This document shows positions 15,688 to 23,113 of a stretch of DNA of 31,347 bases, one piece after another. The stretch's first letter is position 1. Every line of letters starts with the position of its first letter. A program made the translations under genes and the position numbers. A model generated the notes under the pieces. That model saw nothing but the letters and a program-made list of their open reading frames with translations. It was not told the origin of the DNA and did not search any database. Source of the DNA: a virus; IMG/VR virus record IMGVR_UViG_3300030202_001270, positions 1 to 31,347 of that record, one strand, 5' to 3'.

Positions 15688-16721
15688 GATATACATTAGC
15701 TATAATACTATCGCTTCTTTCGCTTACTGTAAGTTCTCAAACTTTAAAAAAAACATTTAAGTTTGCTACATTCTATACGGCATTTAGTGGCGGTAACTCT
15801 GTAGCTGATGACAACATCTATTCTGTAACAAATGGACTACAGACTGATGTCCTGGAAACTCCTTTTGATTATTCATTTACCGCAGGTGTTCGTAAGATTG
15901 CAAGGTTTGGGTATGAGAACAGAGCAAATGTATTCTATGACGGTACAGAAAAGTCATACAGTGACGCGGCCACTATAGGTAAGGTAAAGGGTTTTGAGTT
16001 TTTATTTGAAGCTGACTGGCGAAGACAGCAGGGTAGAAACTTTTTAGATCAGGATTATTTCTTGCGCTATGTAGCAAAAAACTGGATAGCTAAGGTTGAA
16101 TACCTACAAGACGGTTTTGCAGATGTAGAGTACTTTGAGGGATCTCAGAGGTTAAGACTTAATGTGAATGACCGCCTCAGTTTCAACGTCGGGGTGGCTC
16201 AGCGTATATCTGAACCATATGGCTACAACCCTTTAGAAGAATGGGTGCTGTCAAATAATAACATACATTACACAAGCCTTGCTATACAAGAAGGCTATAC
16301 TGTTGATGTACAAGGCGGTGAATATTTTGCACCCGACGGAACACTGGTGGCTAATAGTGTTGACGTATGGGAGCAGGTCGTTATACCTGATGTTATTAAT
16401 AACTATGTTGCTAGAAAAAGAAATGAACTACCTAATGTATGGAATTACTCTTTAGTTCTTGGATATGATTATTATAAGTATTCTAAGGAGTTTTGGGTAC
16501 ATAATTGGGTGAGTGTAATGCCTTATCATCTTAAAACAGATGATGAGTATTCTTACTTTGAAACCACTGAAGGGGGGCAATGGATTGATTACGGTGCAGG
16601 CCTTATCTTTGGTTGGAGATTAAATAAAAGTCTTGGCGTTTTTATGGAAGGTAAATACAACAAATACTGGAATCGAGAATGGCATGACTTTTCTGTCGGA
16701 CTAAACTATGTAATACTGTAA
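15684..16721 (+). CDS. Exported outer-membrane beta-barrel candidate
   Basis: 345 residues starting with the signal peptide MRYTLAIILSLLSLTVSSQ (1-19, SSQ cleavage). The mature region has many alternating amphipathic strands with aromatic girdles: FATFYTAFSG, YSFTAGVRKIARFGYENR, GFEFLFEADWRRQQG, YSLVLGYDYYKYS, AGLIFGWRLNK, GVFMEGKYNKYW, and the C-terminal strand HDFSVGLNYVIL, as in outer-membrane barrels. I expect an outer-membrane protein of about 12-16 strands. Cysteines are absent, as is common in barrels. Lying right after the T9SS gene in an ATGA-linked chain, it may serve in the host outer membrane. A structural virion role is less likely because of the signal peptide. Confidence 0.72.
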   Translation: MRYTLAIILSLLSLTVSSQTLKKTFKFATFYTAFSGGNSVADDNIYSVTNGLQTDVLETPFDYSFTAGVRKIARFGYENRANVFYDGTEKSYSDAATIGKVKGFEFLFEADWRRQQGRNFLDQDYFLRYVAKNWIAKVEYLQDGFADVEYFEGSQRLRLNVNDRLSFNVGVAQRISEPYGYNPLEEWVLSNNNIHYTSLAIQEGYTVDVQGGEYFAPDGTLVANSVDVWEQVVIPDVINNYVARKRNELPNVWNYSLVLGYDYYKYSKEFWVHNWVSVMPYHLKTDDEYSYFETTEGGQWIDYGAGLIFGWRLNKSLGVFMEGKYNKYWNREWHDFSVGLNYVIL

Positions 16722-17002
16722 TGGCACAACAAATTGGAGAAGATACTAAAGTAACCTTTGACCTTAAGACAATAGGTATGGGTGTAGCGGGGCTTGCAGC
16801 TCTTATAGGGATGTGGTTTACGCTACAAGCTGATATAGCAGAAGCAAAAGAGTTGCCAGAGCCGTTACCATCAGAGGTTACACGTATGGAGTTTGATATG
16901 AAGGATCAGTTAATCCGACAGACTATTATGACTACTCAGGAGGACGTTACTGAGATTAAGGATGATATGAAACGTATTGAAGAAAAAATAGATAACCTAT
17001 AA
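16721..17002 (+). CDS. Single-span membrane protein with C-terminal coiled coil
   Basis: 93 residues. Residues ~16-36 (TIGMGVAGLAALIGMWFTLQ) form one transmembrane helix; ~50-93 (LIRQTIMTTQEDVTEIKDDM, KRIEEKIDNL) a charged heptad coiled coil. This is the topology of many small phage membrane proteins, including class III holin candidates and spanin-like proteins; nothing decides between them. TAATG overlap with the barrel gene and close neighbour to another membrane-anchored protein. Confidence 0.75.
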   Translation: MAQQIGEDTKVTFDLKTIGMGVAGLAALIGMWFTLQADIAEAKELPEPLPSEVTRMEFDMKDQLIRQTIMTTQEDVTEIKDDMKRIEEKIDNL

Positions 17003-17006
17003 TAAC

Positions 17007-17378
17007 ATGGAAACAGACACAATGAATTTTGGAACAGTGCTGACATACATATTGGTTATGTTATTTGTGTTTTTAAGCGGAACGGCTTTGAGTCAGAACT
17101 TATGCGGTAGTGATATATGTGTCGTTCAATTTAACGCTAGTTGGAATGAGAGCAACAGTGTAGACTATCTAGATAAGCTTACAGACTGTGAGGTAATGAA
17201 TGTCAACATAGATGAAGGTACGTATCAATCCGATTATAAGATAGTTGTAGTACCTACTATAGTAGTATTTAACGGCAAGGAAGTAGAGAGATTTCAAGCT
17301 AATATCATGATGCAGATGGAGGCCACCCGTAAAGAGGTACAGGAATCGGTCGATGAAATTATAATGAGTTCGTTCTAA
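17007..17378 (+). CDS. Membrane-anchored or exported thioredoxin-like protein without the CxxC site
   Basis: 123 residues. N-terminal hydrophobic segment (8-29, ending SGTALSQ) acts as a signal or anchor. The rest follows a thioredoxin fold: VVQFNASWNESNSVDYLDKL, VMNVNIDEGTY, YKIVVVPTIVVFNGKEVERF, then a helix EVQESVDEIIM. The cis-Pro (VPT, P83) is present, but the usual W-C-x-x-C is W46-N47-E48-S49-N50, so no disulfide chemistry is expected. It may bind partners in the periplasm. Two other Cys pairs (C33, C38) are near the N-terminus. Alternative start ATG at residue 6. Confidence 0.72.
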   Translation: METDTMNFGTVLTYILVMLFVFLSGTALSQNLCGSDICVVQFNASWNESNSVDYLDKLTDCEVMNVNIDEGTYQSDYKIVVVPTIVVFNGKEVERFQANIMMQMEATRKEVQESVDEIIMSSF

Positions 17379-17683
17379 TGAAGGTATGTAAGCACGGATG
17401 CAAAGCTAAGGTTATGAAGAAAGGGGGTAAGACCCCTGCGTGGACGCGTAAAGAGGGTAAAAATCCATCTGGCGGTCTTAACGCTAAAGGTAGAGCTTCA
17501 TATAGGGCAGCTAATCCTGGCAGTAAGCTTGGCGCTCCCGTTACTGGCAAAGTGAAACGTGGATCTAAAGCGGCTAAAAGGCGTAAGTCTTTCTGTGCTC
17601 GTATGAGTGGAATGAAGGGGCCTATGAAAAGAAATGGTAAACCAACACGTAAGGCATTAGCTTTAAGAAAATGGAAATGTTGA
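17378..17683 (+). CDS. Small basic protein, DUF6321-like
   Basis: 101 residues, very basic. PAWTRKEGKNPSGGLNAKGR, ASYRAANPGSKLGAPVTG, KRRKSFCARMSGMKGPMKRN and GKPTRKALALRKWKC match a pattern I recall as DUF6321, seen in cyanophages, other marine phages and large eukaryotic viruses. No function is established. The richness in Arg/Lys suggests nucleic-acid binding. It starts the run of four small basic genes and overlaps the preceding stop (TAATG). Confidence 0.82.
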   Translation: MKVCKHGCKAKVMKKGGKTPAWTRKEGKNPSGGLNAKGRASYRAANPGSKLGAPVTGKVKRGSKAAKRRKSFCARMSGMKGPMKRNGKPTRKALALRKWKC

Positions 17684-17684
17684 T

Positions 17685-17864
17685 ATGAAAGCAGTAAAGA
17701 AAAAACTAACCATATCTAATAAAAAGGTGTCTGTCGATCCACCAAAAGGTTATCACTGGATGGAGGAGAAGGGTAGGTACTACCTAATGAAAGGAGAGTA
17801 TGCACCGCATCCTGGGGCCGTAGAGAAAGCACAATTTAAAACATCTAGCCATGCCAAAAGTTAA
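17685..17864 (+). CDS. 59-residue small basic protein with HWM...PHPGA motif
   Basis: ATG one base after the previous stop; TAA after 59 codons. The sequence DPPKGYHWMEEKGRYYLMKG and EYAPHPGAVEKAQF matches a motif I recall in marine phages (GYHWMKKGxxYxLMKG..xPHKGAxxxAxF), so I regard it as a real gene missed by length cut-offs. It overlaps the start of the next gene by 14 bases. Function unknown. Confidence 0.75.
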   Translation: MKAVKKKLTISNKKVSVDPPKGYHWMEEKGRYYLMKGEYAPHPGAVEKAQFKTSSHAKS

Positions 17865-18033
17865 AAAAAAGAAAAAGAAAGTATACTATAAAAAAGGTGG
17901 TAGCGTAAAGGACGCATGTTATCACAAGGTAAAGCGTGGTGAAAAAGTATTTCCAAGTGCGTATGCTAGCGGAAGAATAGCTAAGTGTAGAAAGATGGGG
18001 GCTGCTAATTATGGTAAGGGTAAGAAGAAATAA
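17851..18033 (+). CDS. Small basic protein with FPSAYASGRIAKCRK motif
   Basis: 60 residues. A Lys-rich start (VKKKKKKVYYKKGG) is followed by SVKDACYHKVKRGEKVFPSA and YASGRIAKCRKMG, a motif (KVWPSAYASGALVKCRK-like) widely seen in marine phages and giant viruses. The two Cys may be structural. Coupled through TAATG to the next gene. Function unknown; nucleic-acid binding is inferred from charge. Confidence 0.8.
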   Translation: MPKVKKKKKKVYYKKGGSVKDACYHKVKRGEKVFPSAYASGRIAKCRKMGAANYGKGKKK

Positions 18034-18284
18034 TGGCTGTTCGTAAAACAGCAAAAGGACTAGCTCTTAAACGATGGTTTAAAGAAAAGTGGAGAACACC
18101 GAGAGGTAAGAAGGGATATAGTGGAAAAGATAGAACCTTCCGACCTACCGTCCGTGTGTCAAAAAAAACCCCCGCTACATGGTCTGAATTATCACCATCA
18201 GAAAAAGCAAGGGCTGCTAAGGAGAAACGTACAAAAGGTAGGGTGTCTAGATACAAAGTAGTCAAAAAAAAGAAACGTAAATAA
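18033..18284 (+). CDS. Small basic protein, DUF5872-like
   Basis: 83 residues, very basic. ALKRWFKEKWRTPRGKKGYS, FRPTVRVSKKTPATWSELSP and SEKARAAKEKRTKGR resemble the DUF5872 pattern (LKKW.KEKW...LSPSEKAA...KKR) seen in marine viruses. No function is known. It ends the small basic gene run; a promoter box follows five bases after its stop. Confidence 0.8.
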   Translation: MAVRKTAKGLALKRWFKEKWRTPRGKKGYSGKDRTFRPTVRVSKKTPATWSELSPSEKARAAKEKRTKGRVSRYKVVKKKKRK

Positions 18285-18288
18285 TAAC

Positions 18289-18296
18289 TATATTTG
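18289..18296 (+). promoter_or_regulatory. TATATTTG box upstream of the capsid-region genes
   Basis: TATATTTG 19 bases before the ATG at 18315. It matches the -7 element; no TTTG is seen 17-21 bases upstream. Likely gives a leader of about 12 bases and may drive the run to the major capsid gene, which has no nearer box. Its flanking (ACTATATTTGCATAA) is nearly the same as that of the portal box. Confidence 0.58.
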
Positions 18297-18314
18297 CATA
18301 AATAACTATTAATT

Positions 18315-18734
18315 ATGGCAACAACAACCGCAACATTAACACTATCGAGCGCTGACCTAACTGGTGACGCTCTATCGTTGTCTACAACGACAACACTAAC
18401 TAAAGCTGGAACGCTTACTGGTTTAGATCAAACAACAGGTGTGGGTAGAAAAACTACTTCATCTACTTCACTATACAATCTTTTTGAGGGAGCAACCTAC
18501 ACAGCTGCTAAAGCTCATAAGATTTATGTAAAGAACACAAGCACTGTAGCTACTGAGTATGTTACAATTTCTATTGGTGATTCTGGAGGCACTCCAGAGG
18601 AGATCGGTAGATTGTACGCAGGAGACTGGATGTTTATGCCGTGGTCTGCGCACGACGCAGCAAACGACATCTGTGTTACACCTAGTGTCAGCACAGCTCT
18701 TACAGTTGAGTACGCACTTATATTCGAAGCATAA
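18315..18734 (+). CDS. Small beta-rich virion protein, family member 2
   Basis: 139 residues, Thr/Ser/Ala-rich. Motifs IYVKNTSTVATEYVTISIGD, EEIGRLYAGDWMFMPW and LTVEYALIFEA match the pattern shared with the proteins at 1130 and 18734. I recall this pattern from decoration-like proteins in marine phages (AGExxFxPW...IEYxLF). Likely a capsid or connector component; placed before the scaffold and capsid genes. TAATG overlap with the next gene. Confidence 0.78.
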   Translation: MATTTATLTLSSADLTGDALSLSTTTTLTKAGTLTGLDQTTGVGRKTTSSTSLYNLFEGATYTAAKAHKIYVKNTSTVATEYVTISIGDSGGTPEEIGRLYAGDWMFMPWSAHDAANDICVTPSVSTALTVEYALIFEA

Positions 18735-19153
18735 TGGGTTTACTCCGAGGCGCACTAACACTAACAAGTTCGGATGTACTAAGCATTCCGATCAACCTTA
18801 ACGTCGACGCATCATTTAATGCAGACGGTGGGTCTATTGGTCGCGCCAAGGTTTTAAAAACAGCTGTGCATAACAACGCTCTGGATCTATATGTGGCAGA
18901 CGATAAGCTAATTACAGCATATCTATATGCTAAGAACCTAGAAACAGAGAAAGAAAACTTTATGTATATCTACAATAACGCCAACTCAAACGATGTTGTT
19001 GCTAAGTTAGGCGGTGGTGAGTTTTGTTTTATCCCTGTTGCGGCGGATCAAAACTTAAAATGCTACGGGACAAGAGTAGATAGTATTATCGAGTTTGCTG
19101 TATTTGGACTAGATAGTTCAGCAGCAGGACCATTCATCGGATCTGGAGATTAA
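18734..19153 (+). CDS. Small beta-rich virion protein, family member 3
   Basis: 139 residues. Same pattern as the preceding gene: AYLYAKNLETEKENFMYIYN, VVAKLGGGEFCFIPVAADQN, SIIEFAVFGLDSS. The N-terminus (ALTLTSSDVLSIPINLNVD) differs. Side by side with its relative, this looks like duplication and divergence. Probable virion component. Confidence 0.78.
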   Translation: MGLLRGALTLTSSDVLSIPINLNVDASFNADGGSIGRAKVLKTAVHNNALDLYVADDKLITAYLYAKNLETEKENFMYIYNNANSNDVVAKLGGGEFCFIPVAADQNLKCYGTRVDSIIEFAVFGLDSSAAGPFIGSGD

Positions 19154-19166
19154 TAAATAATAAAGT

Positions 19167-19562
19167 ATGGCAACATTAGCAAATACAGGAATGGCCAACC
19201 AGATGGCTTTTGGTCAACACGGTAGTGCATACTGTAATACACAGACAGGAGAGGTTATACCTCCAAAAGGTAAAGTTATTGTAGCTGTTCAGTTTTTAGT
19301 AGATACTACACTTACAGATCTCATAGCTGAAGATCCTTCTCAGTACATTAATACAGCAGAAGCTGCTCACAACGAATCAGCTTCTTCGGAAACTCAGGTA
19401 GAAGGTAGTGGCGGTTTAGCCGTTCCAACTACTGCTGTTTTTCCTGAAGGTATGACTATATACGGTAGGTGGACAAAGATTGAACAAGCTGACTCTACTA
19501 ATACCGCAGGTGGATACATCGTTTACTTTGGGCCAGCTAGAAGCTACTCAGTAACGTCTTAA
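19167..19562 (+). CDS. Virion-region protein of unknown function
   Basis: 131 residues. Opens MATLANTGMANQMAFGQHGS, then VIPPKGKVIVAVQFLVDTTL, a Ser/Glu-rich middle and MTIYGRWTKIEQADSTNTA with a YIVYFGPARSY end. The WxxIxxADs.taGGYIVYFGP segment reads like a jelly-roll/Gly-rich decoration or tail protein. Located in the pre-capsid block. Function inferred from context only. Confidence 0.75.
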   Translation: MATLANTGMANQMAFGQHGSAYCNTQTGEVIPPKGKVIVAVQFLVDTTLTDLIAEDPSQYINTAEAAHNESASSETQVEGSGGLAVPTTAVFPEGMTIYGRWTKIEQADSTNTAGGYIVYFGPARSYSVTS

Positions 19563-19563
19563 T

Positions 19564-20106
19564 ATGGGATACGATATTATAACAATAAAACCGACACTCG
19601 ACACTAGCGCATATGTAGCTGGAGATGTTTTATTTTTAGGAACTCAGGTTAAATTACCAGCAAGTTCTTGTAAGCTTATAAACGTGCAGGCTATATGGGA
19701 TGATACACAGGCTCCGTCTGAACAGATACAGCTGATGTTTTTTCAGAAGAATCTTCATGGGTTAGCATCTGCCCTTAATTCCGCGTCAGCCCCAACAGGA
19801 GATCAGTTAGAAGCTAATGTGTTTTTAGGAGCTAGAAGGATTATAAGTAGTAGTTATAACGAGCAGCGATTGGGTGGTCCTACCTTATTAACAAGCGGAG
19901 GGATGGCTGGGGATAGCTCTACTGAAACCTTTGGACCTTTCGAAGATTTGGTTTTAGTTTCTGGAGAGTCTCAAGATGCTGGTCAGGAATCATCTACTAC
20001 GATTGCCCCTAGAAATACTGTATTTGTGCAAGGTTACTTAGAGACATCAGGGGGCATTACATGCGACGCAGATTCTTTAATTATTACTCTTCACGTAGAG
20101 TATTAA
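19564..20106 (+). CDS. Virion-region beta protein
   Basis: 180 residues. YDIITIKPTLDTSAYVAGDV LFLG opening resembles a group of marine phage virion proteins (YDxITLxPTLDTSAYAxGDVLF). Later LINVQAIWDDTQAPSEQIQL, MFFQKN and the end SLIITLHVEY give alternating strands. Follows the previous gene after one base. Probably a capsid-associated or decoration protein; not proven. Confidence 0.75.
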   Translation: MGYDIITIKPTLDTSAYVAGDVLFLGTQVKLPASSCKLINVQAIWDDTQAPSEQIQLMFFQKNLHGLASALNSASAPTGDQLEANVFLGARRIISSSYNEQRLGGPTLLTSGGMAGDSSTETFGPFEDLVLVSGESQDAGQESSTTIAPRNTVFVQGYLETSGGITCDADSLIITLHVEY

Positions 20107-20131
20107 ATAAAACAATAACTAATTTAATAAA

Positions 20132-21241
20132 ATGGAAAACGAACAATTTGAAAAAGTGGAGATCTTTGATACTCCCGAACAACTTGCTGCCTCTATGCAG
20201 GCAGACGCACAAACCACTACAGAAGAGGCTCCACAGCAGGAGTCTCAACCTGTTTCTGAGCCTAATCAGGATCAGCCACCTGTAGACACTCAACCAGAGG
20301 TACAATCAGAACCCCAGGTAGAGCAACCACAAGAAACTACAGCTCCACAGGAAACTGTTGAGCAACAACAATATTCAGATGATCAGATAGAGACGGCTGT
20401 CCTCGAATACATGAGCGAAAGGCTCGGTACGGACATTAATTCTTTTGATGATTTTTTGGACACCCCGCAGGAGCAATCACCTCTTGATGAGAGAGTTGCG
20501 GCGATAGCAGAATTTGTCGAAACGACAGGACGCACGCCTCAGGATTGGTTCAAGTATCAGTCATTAAATCCGTCCGAAATGAACGATTTAACAGCCGTAA
20601 AGGTTGATATGGCAGCAAAATACCCGAACCTATCATCAGAAGAAGTAAACTTACTCGTTAGGAATCAGTACAAGTTTGACACCGAAAAAGATGGTGCTGA
20701 GCAGGTACAGTTATCGCAACTGCAACTTAAAATAGATGCTGAGAATGCACGTAAAAACATATTGGAGATACGTAATAAATACAAAGCTCCAAATGTGCAG
20801 GCTCCAGCAGAATCATTTGTTACCGACGACTGGGTTAACCAAATGGCTAGCGAGGTAAATGATTTGACTGGATTACAATTTGATCTAGGCAATGACAACA
20901 CCTTTACGTTTACCATTGACGATAACTATAAGTCTGAGTTAATAGATAAAAATACAAGGATAGAGGAATTCTTTGATCCGTTTGTACGTGAAGACGGAAG
21001 TTGGGACTTTGACGCTCTTTCATCACACAGAGCCGTTGCTGACAACATCGACCAAATCGTAAGCGCTGCTTATAGACAAGGTGTAGGTGATGGTCAGAAA
21101 GGGTTAGTGAATAAAGCAGCCAATGTGTCGACCGCCTCTCCACAACAAGGTACAAACACTTCTCAAACCGAAAGCCCTCTTGCAGAGCAGGTTAAGAATA
21201 TTATGAATCAAAACTCCTCTAAGATGACTTTTAAAATTTAA
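20132..21241 (+). CDS. Candidate capsid scaffold protein
   Basis: 369 residues directly before the major capsid candidate. Residues ~20-90 are low-complexity Gln/Glu/Pro/Thr (PQQESQPVSEPNQDQPPVDT, VEQQQYSDDQ); the remainder is acidic and helical (AVLEYMSERLGTD, QLQLKIDAENARKNILEIRN), ending EQVKNIMNQNSSKMTFKI. Composition, length and place fit a scaffolding protein that is removed from mature heads. No protease domain is evident. An internal head protein is the alternative. Confidence 0.72.
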   Translation: MENEQFEKVEIFDTPEQLAASMQADAQTTTEEAPQQESQPVSEPNQDQPPVDTQPEVQSEPQVEQPQETTAPQETVEQQQYSDDQIETAVLEYMSERLGTDINSFDDFLDTPQEQSPLDERVAAIAEFVETTGRTPQDWFKYQSLNPSEMNDLTAVKVDMAAKYPNLSSEEVNLLVRNQYKFDTEKDGAEQVQLSQLQLKIDAENARKNILEIRNKYKAPNVQAPAESFVTDDWVNQMASEVNDLTGLQFDLGNDNTFTFTIDDNYKSELIDKNTRIEEFFDPFVREDGSWDFDALSSHRAVADNIDQIVSAAYRQGVGDGQKGLVNKAANVSTASPQQGTNTSQTESPLAEQVKNIMNQNSSKMTFKI

Positions 21242-21254
21242 AAACTAAGAAACA

Positions 21255-22670
21255 ATGGCAACATTAGGAACAGATAGAACTGCATCTACAGGTAACTTGC
21301 CTCCGATTGACGGAGCAGCAGGTTCGTTTCGTATTAAACCAGAAACGTACACAACTGTAGATACACTTATCAAAACAACAAAAGATGAGGTAATGCCTAA
21401 CCTCGTTGAGACTTACGGTGATCAAGGTATTACTGGATTTCTTAAATTAACAGGGGCAATTAACAGCGGCGGATCTTCAGACCAGATTGACTGGTGGGAG
21501 GCAGGTCGTCGTCATAAGTCGTACTCATATGTAATTGGAGACGTTACAGATAACACAACTTCTATTACTGTAGCTGCAGGAACTGATAGTTTCTCTTCTA
21601 ACGTGCAGGCAAATGACGTAGTAATGGACAGCTCTACAGGAACACGTTTTATTGTTAAGTCTGGCGGATTCGGAACAGGATCAGCTGTAGATGTAGTAAT
21701 GGTTAAACTTGATGGATCAGCAGTAACTATTGCTTCTGACCTTGATCTTGTTGGTGGAGAGTTTATTAAGCTTGGCAACATGTATGCTCAAGGAACTAAC
21801 CAGCCTACTGCATTTGACGATTTCAACGCAGTGAGAAAGTCTAACCCATTCATGATCGTTAAAGATCGTTATGAGGTTAACGGATCACAGGCTACGAATA
21901 TCGGTTGGGTAAATGTAGGCGGTGGTGAGTACCGTTGGTTCATGAAGGGTGAGCAAGAGGCTCGCGCTCGTTTTGAGGATCGTCGTGAAATGATGATGCT
22001 TCTTGGACAACAGCACTCAGGTACTGCAGGAGCGGGACTTGCTAACGATATTGCTGGCTCTGAAGGTTACTTCGCAGCTATCGAGGATCGTGGAATTCAA
22101 GTTTCTAACGCTAACTCAAACCCACTTGATTCATTCTCTGAGTTCGATGATATTATCATGGAGCTTGATAAGCAAGGTGCGCCATCTGAGTACGCTATGT
22201 ACGTAAACAGAAAGCAAGACCTAGCTATTGACGATATGTTAGCATCAGGTATCTCTACATCAGTAAGCGCTGGTTTGCCTGGACAGTTTGGAGCATTCAA
22301 CAACGACGCAGACATGGCTGTAAAGCTTGGATTTAAGTCGTTTACTCGTGGTGGATACACTTTCCACAAGCACGATTGGAAGCTTCTTAACGATCCAACT
22401 CTTCTAGGTGCATCTAACTACATTCAAGGGGCTATGATTCCTTTATCACAAGTTACAGACGCGCGTAGCGGAATGAAAGCACCAGCTTTAGCTATGTACT
22501 ACAAAGAGGCTAACGGGTATAACCGTGAGATGGAGCACTGGGTAACTGGTAGCATCTTGGGTCATACTAATAACGGAGATCAGGGGCAAGACAACGCTGT
22601 CTTCCACTACCGTTCGGAGATTTCTTTATGTACTCGTGCAGCTAACCAGCACGTAATGATCAAAGGCTAA
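21255..22670 (+). CDS. Major capsid protein candidate (HK97-type)
   Basis: 471 residues following the scaffold candidate. Features consistent with a capsid: an early helix (TYTTVDTLIKTTKDEVMPNL), long beta regions with loops, FMKGEQEARARFEDRREMMM (a spine-like helix near 226-250), and MEHWVTGSILGHTNNGDQGQ near the end. Codon use is biased towards highly expressed codons: Arg is mostly CGT here, while neighbours prefer AGA, as expected for the most abundant virion protein. The fold is inferred; no sequence motif alone proves it. Confidence 0.85.
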   Translation: MATLGTDRTASTGNLPPIDGAAGSFRIKPETYTTVDTLIKTTKDEVMPNLVETYGDQGITGFLKLTGAINSGGSSDQIDWWEAGRRHKSYSYVIGDVTDNTTSITVAAGTDSFSSNVQANDVVMDSSTGTRFIVKSGGFGTGSAVDVVMVKLDGSAVTIASDLDLVGGEFIKLGNMYAQGTNQPTAFDDFNAVRKSNPFMIVKDRYEVNGSQATNIGWVNVGGGEYRWFMKGEQEARARFEDRREMMMLLGQQHSGTAGAGLANDIAGSEGYFAAIEDRGIQVSNANSNPLDSFSEFDDIIMELDKQGAPSEYAMYVNRKQDLAIDDMLASGISTSVSAGLPGQFGAFNNDADMAVKLGFKSFTRGGYTFHKHDWKLLNDPTLLGASNYIQGAMIPLSQVTDARSGMKAPALAMYYKEANGYNREMEHWVTGSILGHTNNGDQGQDNAVFHYRSEISLCTRAANQHVMIKG

Positions 22671-22697
22671 TTATTAACATATTAAAAAACAGAAAAG

Positions 22698-23036
22698 ATG
22701 AAATATTTTTACGTTAATACAGCGACTGACGACGCAAACGCAACACTAGAAGAAAGAATTTTTCCAGTAGACTCAATGATTTTGACCGACTCTACTAACG
22801 GAAAATTAGATCTTGTATTCAGTGGTGGTCTTCTTAAAGACGGAGGTACTGGAGCAAACTCTATAATTAGGTTAGATGTTGCTAATGCTAAAAGACGAGG
22901 TGTATTAGAGGCTATTGTTAATGAAGTTAACAAAGGCGGTGGTGATAATTTTATTGTCCTTGCGGATGATGAAAATTCAGTTTACTTCCACTCTGATATA
23001 ACAGCGGTTGTATGTGTAGCTGACGCAGCTAGCTAA
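22698..23036 (+). CDS. Small decoration-like protein (HSDIT family)
   Basis: 112 residues. KYFYVNTATDDA opening, RIFPVDSMI, GKLDLVFSGG, then FIVLADDENSVYFHSDITAV. The same motifs occur in the proteins at 23702 and 24022 and partly at 25423. Probably a capsid-decoration or fibre-base module given its place after the capsid gene. A short TTCG hairpin follows its stop. Confidence 0.8.
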   Translation: MKYFYVNTATDDANATLEERIFPVDSMILTDSTNGKLDLVFSGGLLKDGGTGANSIIRLDVANAKRRGVLEAIVNEVNKGGGDNFIVLADDENSVYFHSDITAVVCVADAAS

Positions 23037-23056
23037 TAACAGCTAAAACGTAAATT

Positions 23057-23073
23057 GGGCTTCGGCCCTCTTT
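23057..23073 (+). terminator. GGGC-TTCG-GCCC hairpin terminator (short)
   Basis: GGGC (23057-23060), TTCG tetraloop, GCCC (23065-23068), then TCTTT. The stem is only four base pairs and the T run is interrupted, so it is weaker than the terminator at 23661 but shares its TTCG loop. It ends the capsid-decoration unit or attenuates transcription. Confidence 0.5.
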
Positions 23074-23113
23074 ACAATTAATTTTTAAAAACGAAAAAAA
23101 ATAATAAGAAAAT

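Noticed and set aside
18559-18801. 80-residue ORF across two virion genes
   Set aside because: Shadow frame over two related genes with clear family pattern and TAATG coupling.
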